From Rattus norvegicus (taxonomy: Eukaryota; Chordata; Mammalia; Rodentia; Muridae), in NCBI RefSeq assembly GCF_036323735.1, contig NC_086034.1, positions 30,682,439 to 30,746,438 on the forward strand: a stretch of DNA of 64,000 nucleotides, in the 5' to 3' direction. Every line of letters starts with the position of its first letter. Position 1 is the stretch's first letter. The notes below the pieces were generated by a model. The model ran no database searches, was not told the origin of the DNA, and worked only from the letters and a program-made list of their open reading frames with translations. Below, piece by piece: positions 48,061-59,109 of the stretch. Made by a program: the position numbers and the translations under genes.

Positions 48061-50489
48061 TTTTCCTTTCCAGAGATCTGATCCTGAAGCATTCTTAAAT
48101 TGTTTTTTGTTTTTTTTTTTTTTTTTGTGTGAAGTTTGTGAACTTTGCAGATGTGAACCTAATACATTCTTTTTCAATTTTTATCTCCTATGCAACATTT
48201 ATTTTTCTATTTTCACAATGATTTGCGTTGAAGATGAATGTGTAATTATTTTGATTTCTGTTGAAAGTATGTTGATACATAAGAAAAATGCAATGCTAAT
48301 CATTTCTCCATATATAAAATTCTGATTTTAGTAATACATATTAAAGCATTCTTTAATGTGAATGGGACTCTGAAGTTGAATATTGGTATTATAGGATCAA
48401 ATTAACTTAAAAAAGGACAATTGTTAATGCAATTTATTTTGTGGGATATACTTGGTAATTTTTTCTTTATTATTCCAATACACTTACTCGGTTGAATGTA
48501 GGAGAAATTGGTAATGAGAACAAAAAGGTCGATATGGAAGAGGAAGATGAGTCACTTAAAGAGGGGAGATAAAAATAACGTGTAAGAAATACTGGCAAAT
48601 AAAAAAATGACATTTATTATCCAAATTTATTCATTCACAACTCATCAAATGATGCCAGCACATACCACAAAACTCTCACAAAAAGTAACAGAGTCACAGG
48701 ACACATAAACTAAAATGCAATCTTCTTAATCGAGATAGCAAAGATGTCTTTTGAGAAGAGATACATGCTAAATTGCTCTTGAATGAGACTTGTTCATTTT
48801 AATCAGAGAGAAGTTCCTGTCTGTGGTTTTAATGAAAGTTTGAATATTGATAGACTTAATGATGTGTGGTTACAAACATAATGAAACCGCAGAATAATTC
48901 TAATTTGTTGATTTTCCTTTACGGTGTTTGGAAGGTGTTGGCTATTTGAAGCACTTCCTTCTCTCATTAAGACCTTGTTGACCTGTGGTCAAGCCTCTAC
49001 AAAGCCAGCGTGATGAATGTGACTGATTACCATTGAGGAAAAGGCAGGGGATGTGGATTTCAGCGGGTTTTACTTCTGATTGCCATCCAAGTACAAATTC
49101 ACTCTAAACTCTTTAGGATAATAATTTGGTTGTTTAATATTTAACTTAACATTCTAGAATTTAATTGTCACATTTGCAAGGGTATATGTGTGTATGGGTG
49201 TGTATATGCATTTCCTGAACAAATTGCCATAGATAGAACATGAGATATTTGGTCTAGCATACATATTATTGCACTTTAGAAAAAAGACATTAATTCTCTG
49301 CATTGAAATTACTTTTAAAAAATGTTTATCAGACTTCAGGAAGCTATTTTAAAAAGCTCTTCTTATGAGAGGCCTTGAGCACATGAAAGCTGTTCTTTTT
49401 CATTATTTTGACTCAATGCTGGAAGGCTGTGTCAAAGGGACCCAATGGCTTTTGTGAGATTGTCATTGTAAGAACATTTGACAAGAATGCTTTAAGAAGT
49501 GTCATTCTATCTGTATCTGTGGATGGAAATGGTCTCTCCTTTGTCTCCAGAGACTGAGAAATTCTACTTGGGTGCTTCAGAGATCCCCGACTTTACTTGT
49601 ATCCACAGAGAGCACTATTTATAAACCTCAAGGTCCCTGTGATCTCTGCTACACAGAGTAGATTTGTACTGTAACTCAACAATTTCCAGCCCTTATTTCA
49701 TTTCTTGTAGCTGCTGAACAAATTAGAAACTTTGTCAAGTTTGGAGTTTATGGATTTCCATCCTCAGTTAAAAATAGCCTCTGCATTGATGAGGCTCTTG
49801 TGCTACGTGGTTCAAACTGTTTTCTATTTTGATGCCCTTCACTGTATTGTGGCACAGCTAGTACGCAGACACACAGGCTTCAAAGGTCAAGCATTCAGTG
49901 TGTTTTCCTGTGTCTTCTATTTGTTCGTGTCATTTAACGGCATTTCCAACACTCCTCTGTATCTTCCATATTTTTTGGGGGGGTTTGGGAACTTATGATC
50001 ATCAAGCCTCTCCACTACCAATTACCAGATTCATACTATGAAAACCAAAGTTTAATTTACCCAAGTAAACATGGATCAGATGTCATAGACCTTTTTAGTG
50101 GGTATCCCCCTTCATTTCTCACTTTCCCTTTTTAGCCTTAGCCCTCCATATATCCCTTCCCAATCTCCTTTAAATTCATGGCCTCTTTTTCCCTGTTTTC
50201 AATTTGTTTGCTAATCTTTTGGGAAGACCTGTAAAACGTCTTATCAATTTGTTATAAATCAGAAAATAAAACATTACATTTAAATGGTTTTACTACTTCT
50301 TGATGGCTATCTTTTCTATCCAAATTATGAAATGCTTACATTATTCAACCTTAACAGTTTATTATATTGCTTCCCTATTTACAAATTTCAAAAGATAATT
50401 AAAAAAACAAAAAATGATGAATGAAACAGATTTGATGAGTTTTGTTGAGTGGTAAAAAGAAAAAAAAATGCATGGAAAATTAAAATGAT
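48061..50489. other. Unassigned, apparently low-repeat DNA
   Basis: About 2.4 kb with no clear transposable element apart from a poly(T) run near 48108-48126. GC content is a little higher and the sequence more complex around 48900-50000 than in the flanks. An 88-codon ORF at 49732-49998 has no recognised domain. This is one of the better places to look for conserved non-coding DNA. Confidence 0.5.
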
Positions 50490-50605
50490 CTTGGACTGAA
50501 GAGATAGCTGGGTGATGGGTGTGTATGAGGGAAATGGGGAGTAAAGCTCTTGCTCAGTATGTATAAGGACCTGAGCTAGGTGACCCAGAACCTAATACAA
50601 TATTG
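50490..50605 (+). mobile_element. B4-like SINE, left part (split by B2-like element)
   Basis: GACTGAAGAGATAGCTGGGT and GCTCTTGCTCAGTATGTATA, with CCTGAGCTAGGTGACCCAGA, resemble a diverged ID/B4 head. The body resumes after 50835. Confidence 0.55.
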
Positions 50606-50611
50606 GGAAGG

Positions 50612-50832
50612 TTAAGAATGAAGAGATGGCTCAGTGGTTAAAAGGACTCTGTTTCCCTAGCAGGGGAACAGGGTTCAGTTTCCAGCTTCCACTTAATTAC
50701 CAACAATCATCTGTAACTCCAGTTCTATATGATCTAATGGCACCTTCTGGCATGGGAGAGCAAGGCTGGCATATGATGTATAGACTTACATGTAGACAAA
50801 GCATCTTTGAATATAAAATAAAATTTAAAAAT
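50612..50832 (+). mobile_element. B2/B3-type SINE
   Basis: It starts GAATGAAGAGATGGCTCAGT, with a GGGTTCAGTTTCCAGC B-box region, CTGTAACTCCAGTTCTATAT, a CACCTTCTGGC block and an ATAAAATAAAATTT tail. Confidence 0.85.
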
Positions 50833-50837
50833 TGAAT

Positions 50838-51110
50838 AAAAAGTGGCCTGCCTTTAATTCCAGTGAGCTGTAAGTGGCTACATGGAAATTCTTTTTTGGA
50901 AAACATAGCTACTTAGCTTAAAAATAAATAAGCCCACAGTATAAGAAAAAGCAGAGGGCAGCAACCACATTAGCAAGCTGTTGGTTCATAAACTCTTCTT
51001 CAGAAAATGTAATGGAGACTGATAAAGAAAGACACCCAGAATCAACATCTTCACAAAGAGGCCCACACGCATGCACACAATGCCCACACAAACGTGTATC
51101 CACACACATG
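50838..51110 (+). mobile_element. B4-like SINE, right part
   Basis: GTGGCCTGCCTTTAATTCCA followed by B1-like words and an ACACGCATGCACACAATGCC tail resembles the 3' half of B4-type SINEs. It seems to be the continuation of 50490-50605. Confidence 0.55.
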
Positions 51111-51612
51111 TGAAAATGTAAATATAGATAAATGTAAGTATATGTCTTACATATGAAGAGTCAAAATATGATCTTTAAGCATGTATTTAACACAAAATTA
51201 CATTTACTAAAGAAATTATCCAACAAAACCATGTTATTTGCCATTGAATAGAACTGTCAAAAATTGCAAAGTAAACTCATCATCTGGGCCACAGTGATGA
51301 GGAAATTCTATTCCGTTATTCCTTAATTCTGCTCATGTTCATTTTCACAGAAGAACTAAAGCAGACATTTTTTTTTATTTTTGAGAGAGTCCTGTTGTCT
51401 AGGAACATTTTCTGTAACCAGGAGAAAAAAAGGAAAGAGAGGAAAGAATGGGGTATAAAAGAATGAAGAGAAAGAAACTGAGAAAAAAGAAGGGATGATG
51501 AGGACTGCTATGCTGATGTTGATAAATCTTTTGACATTGCTTGATCATTCACCTTGAAAAATAATATATGACACAATTTACCAATTGTGTTTGTGTGTGT
51601 AGGACATGAGAT
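51111..51612. other. Unassigned DNA
   Basis: No gene recognised. 51420-51495 is purine-rich. Confidence 0.45.
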
Positions 51613-51940
51613 GGAAAAAGCTGGGCTTAGAAGATGAATCAGTGGGAAGTTGTTTACCATGCAAGCTTGAAGATCTAAGACTGGACCCAAGAACCAACAG
51701 AAAAAATAAACAGGTGTGGTGGCTTAACATTGATGTGTTAACTTAGGTCTATGATTCTAGCAATGGATCAGTCATTGCTAGAATGGTCAGTCCTCTTAGA
51801 CAAATGGTGGCTTCTGGGTCCAATGGAGATCTGGTATTAGAACATTAAGTAGAGAGCCATAGAAGAAGATGCTGGATATTAACATCTGAACCATGCATGT
51901 GCATAGCAGCAAGTATACATGGAACAAATGCATACCCCCC
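51613..51940 (+). mobile_element. B4/RSINE-type SINE
   Basis: The ID-like head (AGAAGATGAATCAGTGGGAA, CATGCAAGCTTGAAGATCTA) continues to CAGGTGTGGTGGCTTAACAT. The characteristic tail GAAGATGCTGGATATTAACA then runs into CA repeats. Confidence 0.75.
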
Positions 51941-51979
51941 CACACGCACGCACGCACACATGCATACACACACACACAA
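51941..51979. repeat. (CA/CG)n SINE-tail microsatellite
   Basis: CACG and CACA units extending the tail of the B4-type SINE. Confidence 0.85.
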
Positions 51980-52828
51980 AACCCAGAAAAAAAGGAGAAA
52001 AGAAAAGAATGAAATTGCCATCTTGTATTTACTTCCATTGCCCTTTCCCACAACATACAAGTAAAAATAACCAGCAAATCACACACCTTTCTGAGACTTA
52101 TAAAGTAGGAACCAAAACAATCAATGGATAGAAAATATAATTTTTTTCCATTACAGAGGCTAGGAAGTGTTGTGACAAAAAATAAGCCCACAGTATAAGA
52201 GGAAATGGAGCGCAGTATTCCTGGAGAGGTCAGGATCATGATGAGGACATGAATTGTAGAGAAGGCTTTGAGAGTCGATGATGGAATCGGTCATAGACAC
52301 TGGAGTAAGGGACTGGATAGGTACATGGTAGTGGGTTTAAAGAACAGGAGGCACGTGAAATTTTCTAGGGTAGAACAGGACATGCTTACAGTTCCCCCAT
52401 GCTTAAGGACTATCAGGGACTGTCCAGGCTGTCAGCTGTCTCTACAATTTATATAAGTTTTGAATGCTATATCCTTGTACTTCCCATGGATTTAGGTAAT
52501 ATTTAATTCCTTCTCAGACTTCTGATGGGTTCAAGACTAATTATAGTCTCATAATTGAACTTAAATTGTTTATTATTATAGATGATGATCTACATTTGAA
52601 AGGATGGTTTTCAGATGGTAATGAAAGCTAAAATCAAACATAATTCAAGTATTGAATTGTAAAACCTTGATGTTAAGATAGATGAGAGAATACCTAAATT
52701 GACAAATATGATAGTCTGGACATCATAAATGTATATAATAACTTATAACTTACATAACTGTTATAACTGTGTTCAATTTATATCTAAGAGAAAAGAGCCT
52801 TTTTAATTGGAGTAAAAGGGGGAAATGT
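51980..52828 (+). other. Unassigned; distal part probably ERV 3' internal region
   Basis: Most of this stretch is not recognised. The last 40 bp (GAGAAAAGAGCCTTTTTAAT, then AAAAGGGGGAAATG) looks like a retroviral polypurine tract directly before the LTR at 52829, so some internal ERV sequence probably precedes it. No retroviral reading frame is preserved. Confidence 0.45.
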
Positions 52829-53356
52829 CTTGGGTTTGGCCTAATGCTGTTTGTATTCTAATGTTAACTTTGGTCCCTAAAATTGTTTGCAGGAGAGAGT
52901 CCACATATAAGATAACGAGCGACTCTACCCCTAGTTTGTTCTGATTGGTAAATAAAGTTGCTGGCAGCCAATGGCTGGTCAGGGCAGATAGGGGCAGGAC
53001 TTTTAGGATTCCCCATGGCTAGGGATAGGGAGAAGGAGAAGATTTGCCATTCAGAGTGGAGGAAAGAGATCTGTCATGCCTCAGAAGAGTACAGGACAGA
53101 AAGGCATGGTTGCCATGTGAAGGAGCCAGCAGAGCACAGCCCTCTGGGTCTAGAATAGCCTAGATTCAATATAGTGTTTAGAGGTAATAACTCGGGATTA
53201 CTGGCAGGAGGTGGATTAACCATGTGGAGGTTAGACAATGGACCTGCTATTGTGCTGCTTAAGGCAGATCAACATATAAAGGCTGTGTATTTATGTCTTT
53301 CACTGAGGAAGGTAAACCACAGAGGCTGGTAGCAGAAACCACTGCTGGCATTTTTT
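52829..53356 (+). mobile_element. Class II-like ERV LTR
   Basis: It starts TGTCTTGGGTTTGGCC right after a polypurine tract. It contains GGTAAATAAAGTTGCTGGCA, CTATTGTGCTGCTTAAGGCA and a TATA-like ATATAAAGGCTGTG near 53273. It shares these landmarks with the minus-strand LTR at 39426-39970. The 3' boundary is uncertain and a TG microsatellite follows at once. Confidence 0.72.
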
Positions 53357-53370
53357 AATGAAAAAGAATT

Positions 53371-53420
<50 letters not shown>

Positions 53421-53506
53421 TGTGTCTGTGTCTGTGTGTCTGTGTGTGTCTGGCTGTGTGTCTGGCTGTGTGTGTGTCTGTCTGTCTGTCTGTGTGTGTG
53501 TGTGTC
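53371..53506. repeat. (GT)n/(CTGT)n compound microsatellite
   Basis: About 135 bp of GT with interspersed CTGT and GGCTGT units. Confidence 0.97.
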
Positions 53507-54209
53507 CACTCATGTGTGCACACATATGGGTGAATCTTTTTGTTTAGTTATTCATCTTAGGAATTAAGTAAATTTAGAGAGTCACACTTAAATGCCTATT
53601 AAGAAAAGCTTTGCTTTTGGTAGAATCTCTGGCCTGGGTGGAAATCTAACATTTTAGTTGTACATGTGAATCAAGTGGTAGGAAATTAACATTCAGGGAA
53701 GACAGACAATACTTAAGGATTGTATACCTACCTTAAGCCATGGTTGCTTAAAGAGATAGGGGGAGTCTTTATCCCTTTAGTGACAAGAATTCTAGACTCC
53801 AAGTATACAGTCTATTGACTCAGAAAATAAAGTAACTCCCCTTTTTTGGTGCTAATCAGAATCTAAGGTGCTTCACTTGTCACGTTGGGATTTCCTCTCT
53901 TTTTCTACAAAATTTCTCCCTACCTCCGGCTTCTTGTCAAACAAATGGTTCAAAGTTAAACCAAAAAGCTTATCCCATTTCCCTCCTCTCCGGATTACAG
54001 TCTGTTACAACTTGCCTGCTTTAAATTCCAATAAAAGTGTCTTCAACTATTCTGATGAGTTCATTCTTAAATAATTTTTTTCTTTTTATCCAAAAGGCTA
54101 AGAAACCCAAGAAATAATTCTAGTTTCCTCTGTAACATGTTGTAACACTGGGAAGACTCTTGAAATTTTCTGGTAACACAATTTTATAGCTTTGTAAATA
54201 TTTAAACTG
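53507..54209. other. Unassigned DNA
   Basis: Nothing recognised. Confidence 0.45.
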
Positions 54210-54264
54210 AACCAAACCAAACCAAACCAAACCAAAACAAACCAAACCAAACCAAACCAAAACA
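54210..54264. repeat. (ACCAA)n pentanucleotide repeat
   Basis: About eleven ACCAA/AACCA units with one AAAAC variant. Confidence 0.97.
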
Positions 54265-54834
54265 ACACTTCAAATCTAGAAAGAAAAATTCTATGGTCTT
54301 TAAATCTCTCCTGAAGCAACTCTCAATTAATTCTTATCATCCCTGGGAATATCCTAAGTCTAATGTCTTAGATATCACCAAAAGGAAACCACAGAGAATG
54401 TACTATTTTTGGATTGCTCGTAGCACAATATTTTAGATCTATTTATATTGTTTTACACTTAGTAGATAATTTTTAATGAAATATAATCTGTATGGATGTT
54501 ATTGTAGAACTTTATATTGGGCCATTTAAAGTTTTATCCACTATAACTGCTGTAAGCATTCCCAGTCCATTTTACACAGATGCATTTAATTATTATGGGT
54601 GGGATCATTAGAACATAGGTGGGTAGTATTAACTTTTTAATAAGGTCATCAGTAGTTTCTCAAATCCACTGATTAATATCATCACCAGCAAAGTGTGAGA
54701 AATAAAAACTAATTTCTAGAAAATATCACATGTGATAAAACTCTTTGATTTTAGAAATTTTTATGGATATATATGTATAAACATGATGTGTATATTAAGA
54801 CTGTTTATACTTTTATTGTTCTGTTGTATTGTTT
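54265..54834. other. Unassigned AT-rich DNA
   Basis: Nothing recognised. Confidence 0.45.
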
Positions 54835-54995
54835 CTTGTTTTTTCTGGACAGGGTTTGGTTATGTAAAAGCTCTGGTTGTCTTGGAACTAGATCTAGGCT
54901 TTGTAGTCTAGGCTGGATTGGACATCACAGAGATCAGTCTGCTTCTGCCTTCATAGTCCTGGTTTAAAGGCCTGTGTCAGCATGCTCCTTGGTTG
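54835..54995 (-). mobile_element. B1 SINE, minus strand
   Basis: TCTGGACAGGGTTTGGTTAT, TCTTGGAACTAGATCTAGGC and CATCACAGAGATCAGTCTGC are the reverse complement of a diverged B1. Confidence 0.88.
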
Positions 54996-56364
54996 TAGTT
55001 TTCACCTTGGTATGGTAAATGAGGTTTGGGATTAATTTTTCTTATGAGAACTGACTATGTGTAATGTTTTTTCTCATGTGCTCCGTCCATTTGCTGTTGA
55101 GGGTATGTCTATTTGATGCTTTGCCAGGCTACACAGACATGTTGCTATGCATTTTGAAAATAACATTTTCACATATAAACACATAATCAACAATCTTGCA
55201 CAGTGTAAGGCTTTCTTTTCATTGTGTCTGATAAAACAGGTGTGAAAACATGTACTTCAGTATATTAATATTTCTTTTGTGTTGCGGTGATTTTGTTTAT
55301 GGTTTCAGAGACATATTTGCTGAACTCAAAGATTCAAGAATCCATCTGTTTTCCTCTGAAATCTTGCTTTGTTTTCCATCTTTATATTTAGGTGTATAAT
55401 CTAGTTTTAATTCATTTTTATTTGGTTTCTCTTAAAAATTTTTAATCTGTGAAAATAACCAATAGTTATATTGTTTTTCTTTAATATTGTTGTCTTACTT
55501 TACAATGTAAATATTCTAAGTAGGTTACTTAACCAAACTAAGCAGGTCTTTAACTTCTAATTAAAAAAACAACCTTTTAATTACAATTTATAAATATTGA
55601 TTAGAGTAGTTCTGTACCCTAATATCTGGTTTTTAAAGGTTAAATGAGATACCCTTACTTACTCTTATTTTCTTCATGGTTTTCACAATATTTTTCCAAA
55701 TCTAGCTCATCTGAAATTCATGTACATTTGCAGATTTTGGCATCAGTTACTATATATTTTTAGCATGGGACTTGCAGACTGAACACACACTTTATATGTT
55801 AAAATTACTGTCTCTTAACACATAATCAAGCAAGAAATTAAAATGTACTCTAATAAAAGTCATGAACAAAACTGCCTAGAGCTATTAGCTTACTTTATAA
55901 TCAGTAAATATAGGAAAGGTCTGAGTTTCTAAAAAAAGACTTCATATTATGCCATATGCTCTAAATAGTAATGCCAACACCACCCATACAAGCTTGAAGG
56001 ACGCCTATGAGAAAACACTAACATGTTAGGAAAGAAGTGCAGTTTTCACATTATGAGAAAGAAACCACATATATAAAACACTCTTGGGTCCAACTTGCCA
56101 TATTGATTTTCTCATGACAATGGGAGATGCAACAGAGGAGAGTGGATCTCTTCCTGAGGCAGCAAACATATGGGTCTCTAAAGCAACTGAAATTAGCAGA
56201 GGTATTGATCAGAAAGGAAGGTGCTGAGAGCAAAGTCTAGAGAGTAGTTACAAGTCTGTAGAAGTTTCACTTTGTCTTCTGGAGAATTGCCAGCTGAATT
56301 GCCGGAAGGCATCAAATGACTATAATGGTGACTCTCTGGGAGGAATGAGAATTGCCATGGGTAT
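54996..56364. other. Unassigned AT-rich DNA
   Basis: No gene recognised in about 1.4 kb. ORFs are at chance length. Confidence 0.5.
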
Positions 56365-56435
56365 GAGGGCAGCATGGACTACATACTGAGCTTAAGAAAA
56401 GCCCAGGCAACATAACTAGACTGTCTCAAAATTAC
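56365..56435 (+). mobile_element. Short B1-related fragment
   Basis: GGGCAGCATGGACTACATAC followed by GCCCAGGCAACATAACTAGA and CTGTCTCAAAA resembles a B1/proto-B1 3' part. Confidence 0.5.
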
Positions 56436-56497
56436 AAGTGAAAAGACAATTAAAATGTTATAATTTCATTAAGCAGAATTATGTCAGTAATATGTTT

Positions 56498-56529
56498 TAT
56501 CTATCTATCTATCTGTCTATCTATCTATC

Positions 56530-56575
<46 letters not shown>

Positions 56576-56576
56576 G
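56498..56576. repeat. (TATC)n microsatellite
   Basis: About 19 TATC units with one CTGT and one CATC variant. Confidence 0.97.
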
Positions 56577-56581
56577 TACTA

Positions 56582-56981
56582 TGACCAAGCCAAGCCAGTT
56601 CATTCCGTCAATGGGTTCTCCAGCAGTGGAGTGGGGATTAAAAAAGAAAGAGACAATTAGACACTGTAGCATGACCCCCCCAGCCAGTTCTGAGGCTGAA
56701 AGGTAAATTTATTTTTTCTTAGTCTGTTTTTATACCCTTTTAATTGTATGCAAGTAATAAGGTCAGTTCTAAGTTAAGGGAACAAGTTGCAATAAATACA
56801 AATAGTAAAGAAACAAGCAAGACAACAAACGCAAATAGTCAAGGAACAAACAAAGCAATACGCAAAGTCTAATGATCACTGTTTCTAAGGGTTTATAAGG
56901 ATAACCAAGATTATCTCAGCCTACTTCCCTGTCCTGGTCTAATGTCAAATTCCTACCAAGGGGCCCCAAACGCTCTCCACA
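56582..56981 (-). mobile_element. Solo-type ERV LTR, minus strand (about 400 bp)
   Basis: On the minus strand it starts TGTGGAGAGCGTTTGGGGCC and ends with CA at 56583-56582. A TATA box (GGGTATAAAAACAG) and an AATAAA about 30 bp further on (AAAAAATAAATTTACC) are present in the right order. No internal retroviral sequence flanks it. It sits between two microsatellites, so a target-site duplication cannot be read. The class is uncertain. Confidence 0.65.
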
Positions 56982-57060
56982 ATATATATATATATATATA
57001 TATATAGTTATATATATATATATTATATACTATATATTATCCATCTATCTATCATCTATT
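56982..57060. repeat. (TA)n then (TATC)n microsatellite
   Basis: TA repeats to about 57040, followed by a short CTAT block. Confidence 0.95.
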
Positions 57061-57699
57061 AATGTATCATTATCATCACCATCTATTAATCACTATGTGT
57101 GGTGTCTGAGAATTAGCTATCAGCTTCCAAGAGTCTGTTTTCTATTTCCACCATAGGAGTTCTGAGGATCAAACTCATGTCATTAGGTTTAGCAGCTATT
57201 GCTATTTCCCACATCCACCATCTTGGATTGCATATGTTTACAGAGAGAATGATCACTACGAAACATTCCAATATCTTATTGAACAGGTTCTTTGGATAGT
57301 TGCATGACTTTTTAAAAAAGGAACAATTTATCTTAAAACAGAAGGACACTGTAGATTAATAAAATGTTTTCATTCAGCATGGCAGGTAACCTGTTCATAT
57401 TGGGATAAGACACTCTAAGAAATAAAGGTTTTCAAAATTATTTATTCTCTAATTTTGTGAGCATTTTAAGTGTAGGCATAGATTATTTGATTTTTAGATA
57501 TATGACTAATGGGAAAGTTTAGGAAAGCTTTTATTTTCTTCTGGTCCTAAGGAACAATGCATTGCAGCTTTGTTGCTGTTTTTCATTATTAATTGTTGCC
57601 CTTTGGCCGATGAATTAAAATCATTTGTCTGCATCATTTTCTTTGCTTTTCTTGTTTATATTATTCAAGGAAAGAAAACTTAGTGATGTGTATTGATAT
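57061..57699. other. Unassigned DNA
   Basis: Nothing recognised. Confidence 0.45.
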
Positions 57700-58193
57700 T
57701 GTAAGGTTCGAACTGAGTCTTAACTACTGGGAGAACTCCCAAGTGAGACACAAGAACAGAGTTCGATGCAAATGCAAGAAATTTATTTTTCTGGCATGTT
57801 GGGGTTGACCTTCAATCAGTCCCTTGTGGTGAGTGACTAAAAGGTGACCCAGAATGGCTATAACAAGCAGTTTTTATCCATTTTAGGGGTACAGGTTACA
57901 TCAGAAAGATTATAGTTTAAACTTATAGGCTAAGCATATTGAGCTTTGCATCTATTGGTTAGCAAGCATATGCCATGCATTCAAACTCTATCTGGGACCA
58001 GAGGGTCAGGTGACTATCAGTCAGTACATTCCGAGATTTTTGAAGAATGTCCCTACTCCTCCCAAGAACTGTGGGTGGAGAATGGAATTTGGCCTAGCCT
58101 TGACCCCAGGCAGAAGCTGGTACTAGGCCTAATCTTGCCCTAAGGGAGTGGGTGTAAGGCTGGCCACAGCCCCTAGAGCCATTCATTATAACC
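57700..58193 (-). mobile_element. ERV1 (gammaretrovirus-like) LTR, minus strand
   Basis: The reverse complement contains a TATA-like GGATAAAAACTGC, the AATAAA region (57780-57786) followed by CTTGCATTTGCATC, CTCACTTGGGAGTTCTC, and a terminal CCTTACA at 57700. It matches the R-U5 part of the plus-strand LTR at 34690-34891 and adds a U3 of about 300 bp. No gag, pol or env remnant is next to it, so it is probably a solo LTR. The 5' boundary near 58193 is approximate. Confidence 0.78.
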
Positions 58194-59098
58194 ACTTTCC
58201 CCTCAAAATTTATATTTTATGATTTTTATTTCAATTTCCCTTAGAGATAAAGAGTATTCACAGATATATTTTCATAAGCGAAAAAATTGCTTCATTTAGA
58301 AAGTTTCTTCTTTATGATTTTTCTCAAAGAAATTCATTTCATTCCTTTCAGATAAGATGTTTCTCATGACAATGTTTATTTCTAATTAGCATGTTTTTAA
58401 CATATACATTGCTTTTTAGACTGCCTTGATGCAAACTGTGTATGGTACATATTAAATAACTCCATTGTAAATGTTTTTGAGTTGTCATTTGATGTAATTG
58501 TTCTCACTGACATAGAATATGAATCTGAAAAATAATATTAAAGTGTATGAGTGGTTTTGTTCATATTCTTTCATTCCATTTAACTATTTTCATTGAATGA
58601 TTCTGTAAAATAAATTTGGAATGTCATCTAGAAGCACAAAAGTTAAAATCTTAGTCACCACTCTGAAGTTACTTTATCAATAGGGACATGGAGATTTTAA
58701 TTCATTGAGGGAGCTTTTAATGGGATTATAGGATTCTGTTCCTTTTACTCTGTTTTTCTGTATTCAGGTATGACATGAGTAGCTTGCTCAGATACCTCAT
58801 GATCCTGCCATTGATGCATATATTTGAGCAATCTCATGAGTAATGTGAAGAAAAAATCTAGACTGAACTCCCACACTATGAATTTACAAAATATGTCCCA
58901 TTTAATAACATGATTGCCTAAAACATTTTGTTATCATTATCAGTGGTGACTAACACAAGTAGTTATTGAGTGTATTATTTATTTCTTTATAAGTATAAAC
59001 ATGCAAAATACTTTAAAAATATTTTTTATAATTTCATAAGTACTTCATTTGCATAATTTTCTCCCCCCACTAACAACTCCTCACATTTTTCTATATTA
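58194..59098. other. Unassigned AT-rich DNA
   Basis: No gene or clear repeat is seen. Confidence 0.5.
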
Positions 59099-59109
59099 CC
59101 CAACTTCTT
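59099..59109. repeat. Target-site duplication (left) of L1
   Basis: CCCAACTTCTT, repeated at 60285-60295. Confidence 0.9.

Noticed and set aside
47885..48325. 146-codon plus-strand ORF as a gene
   Set aside because: The first part is a minus-strand B4-like SINE and the middle is encoded by a poly(T) run; there is no protein-like conservation signal.
53269..53567. Overlapping ORFs rich in Cys/Val or His/Thr
   Set aside because: They are translations of the GT/CA microsatellite in different frames.
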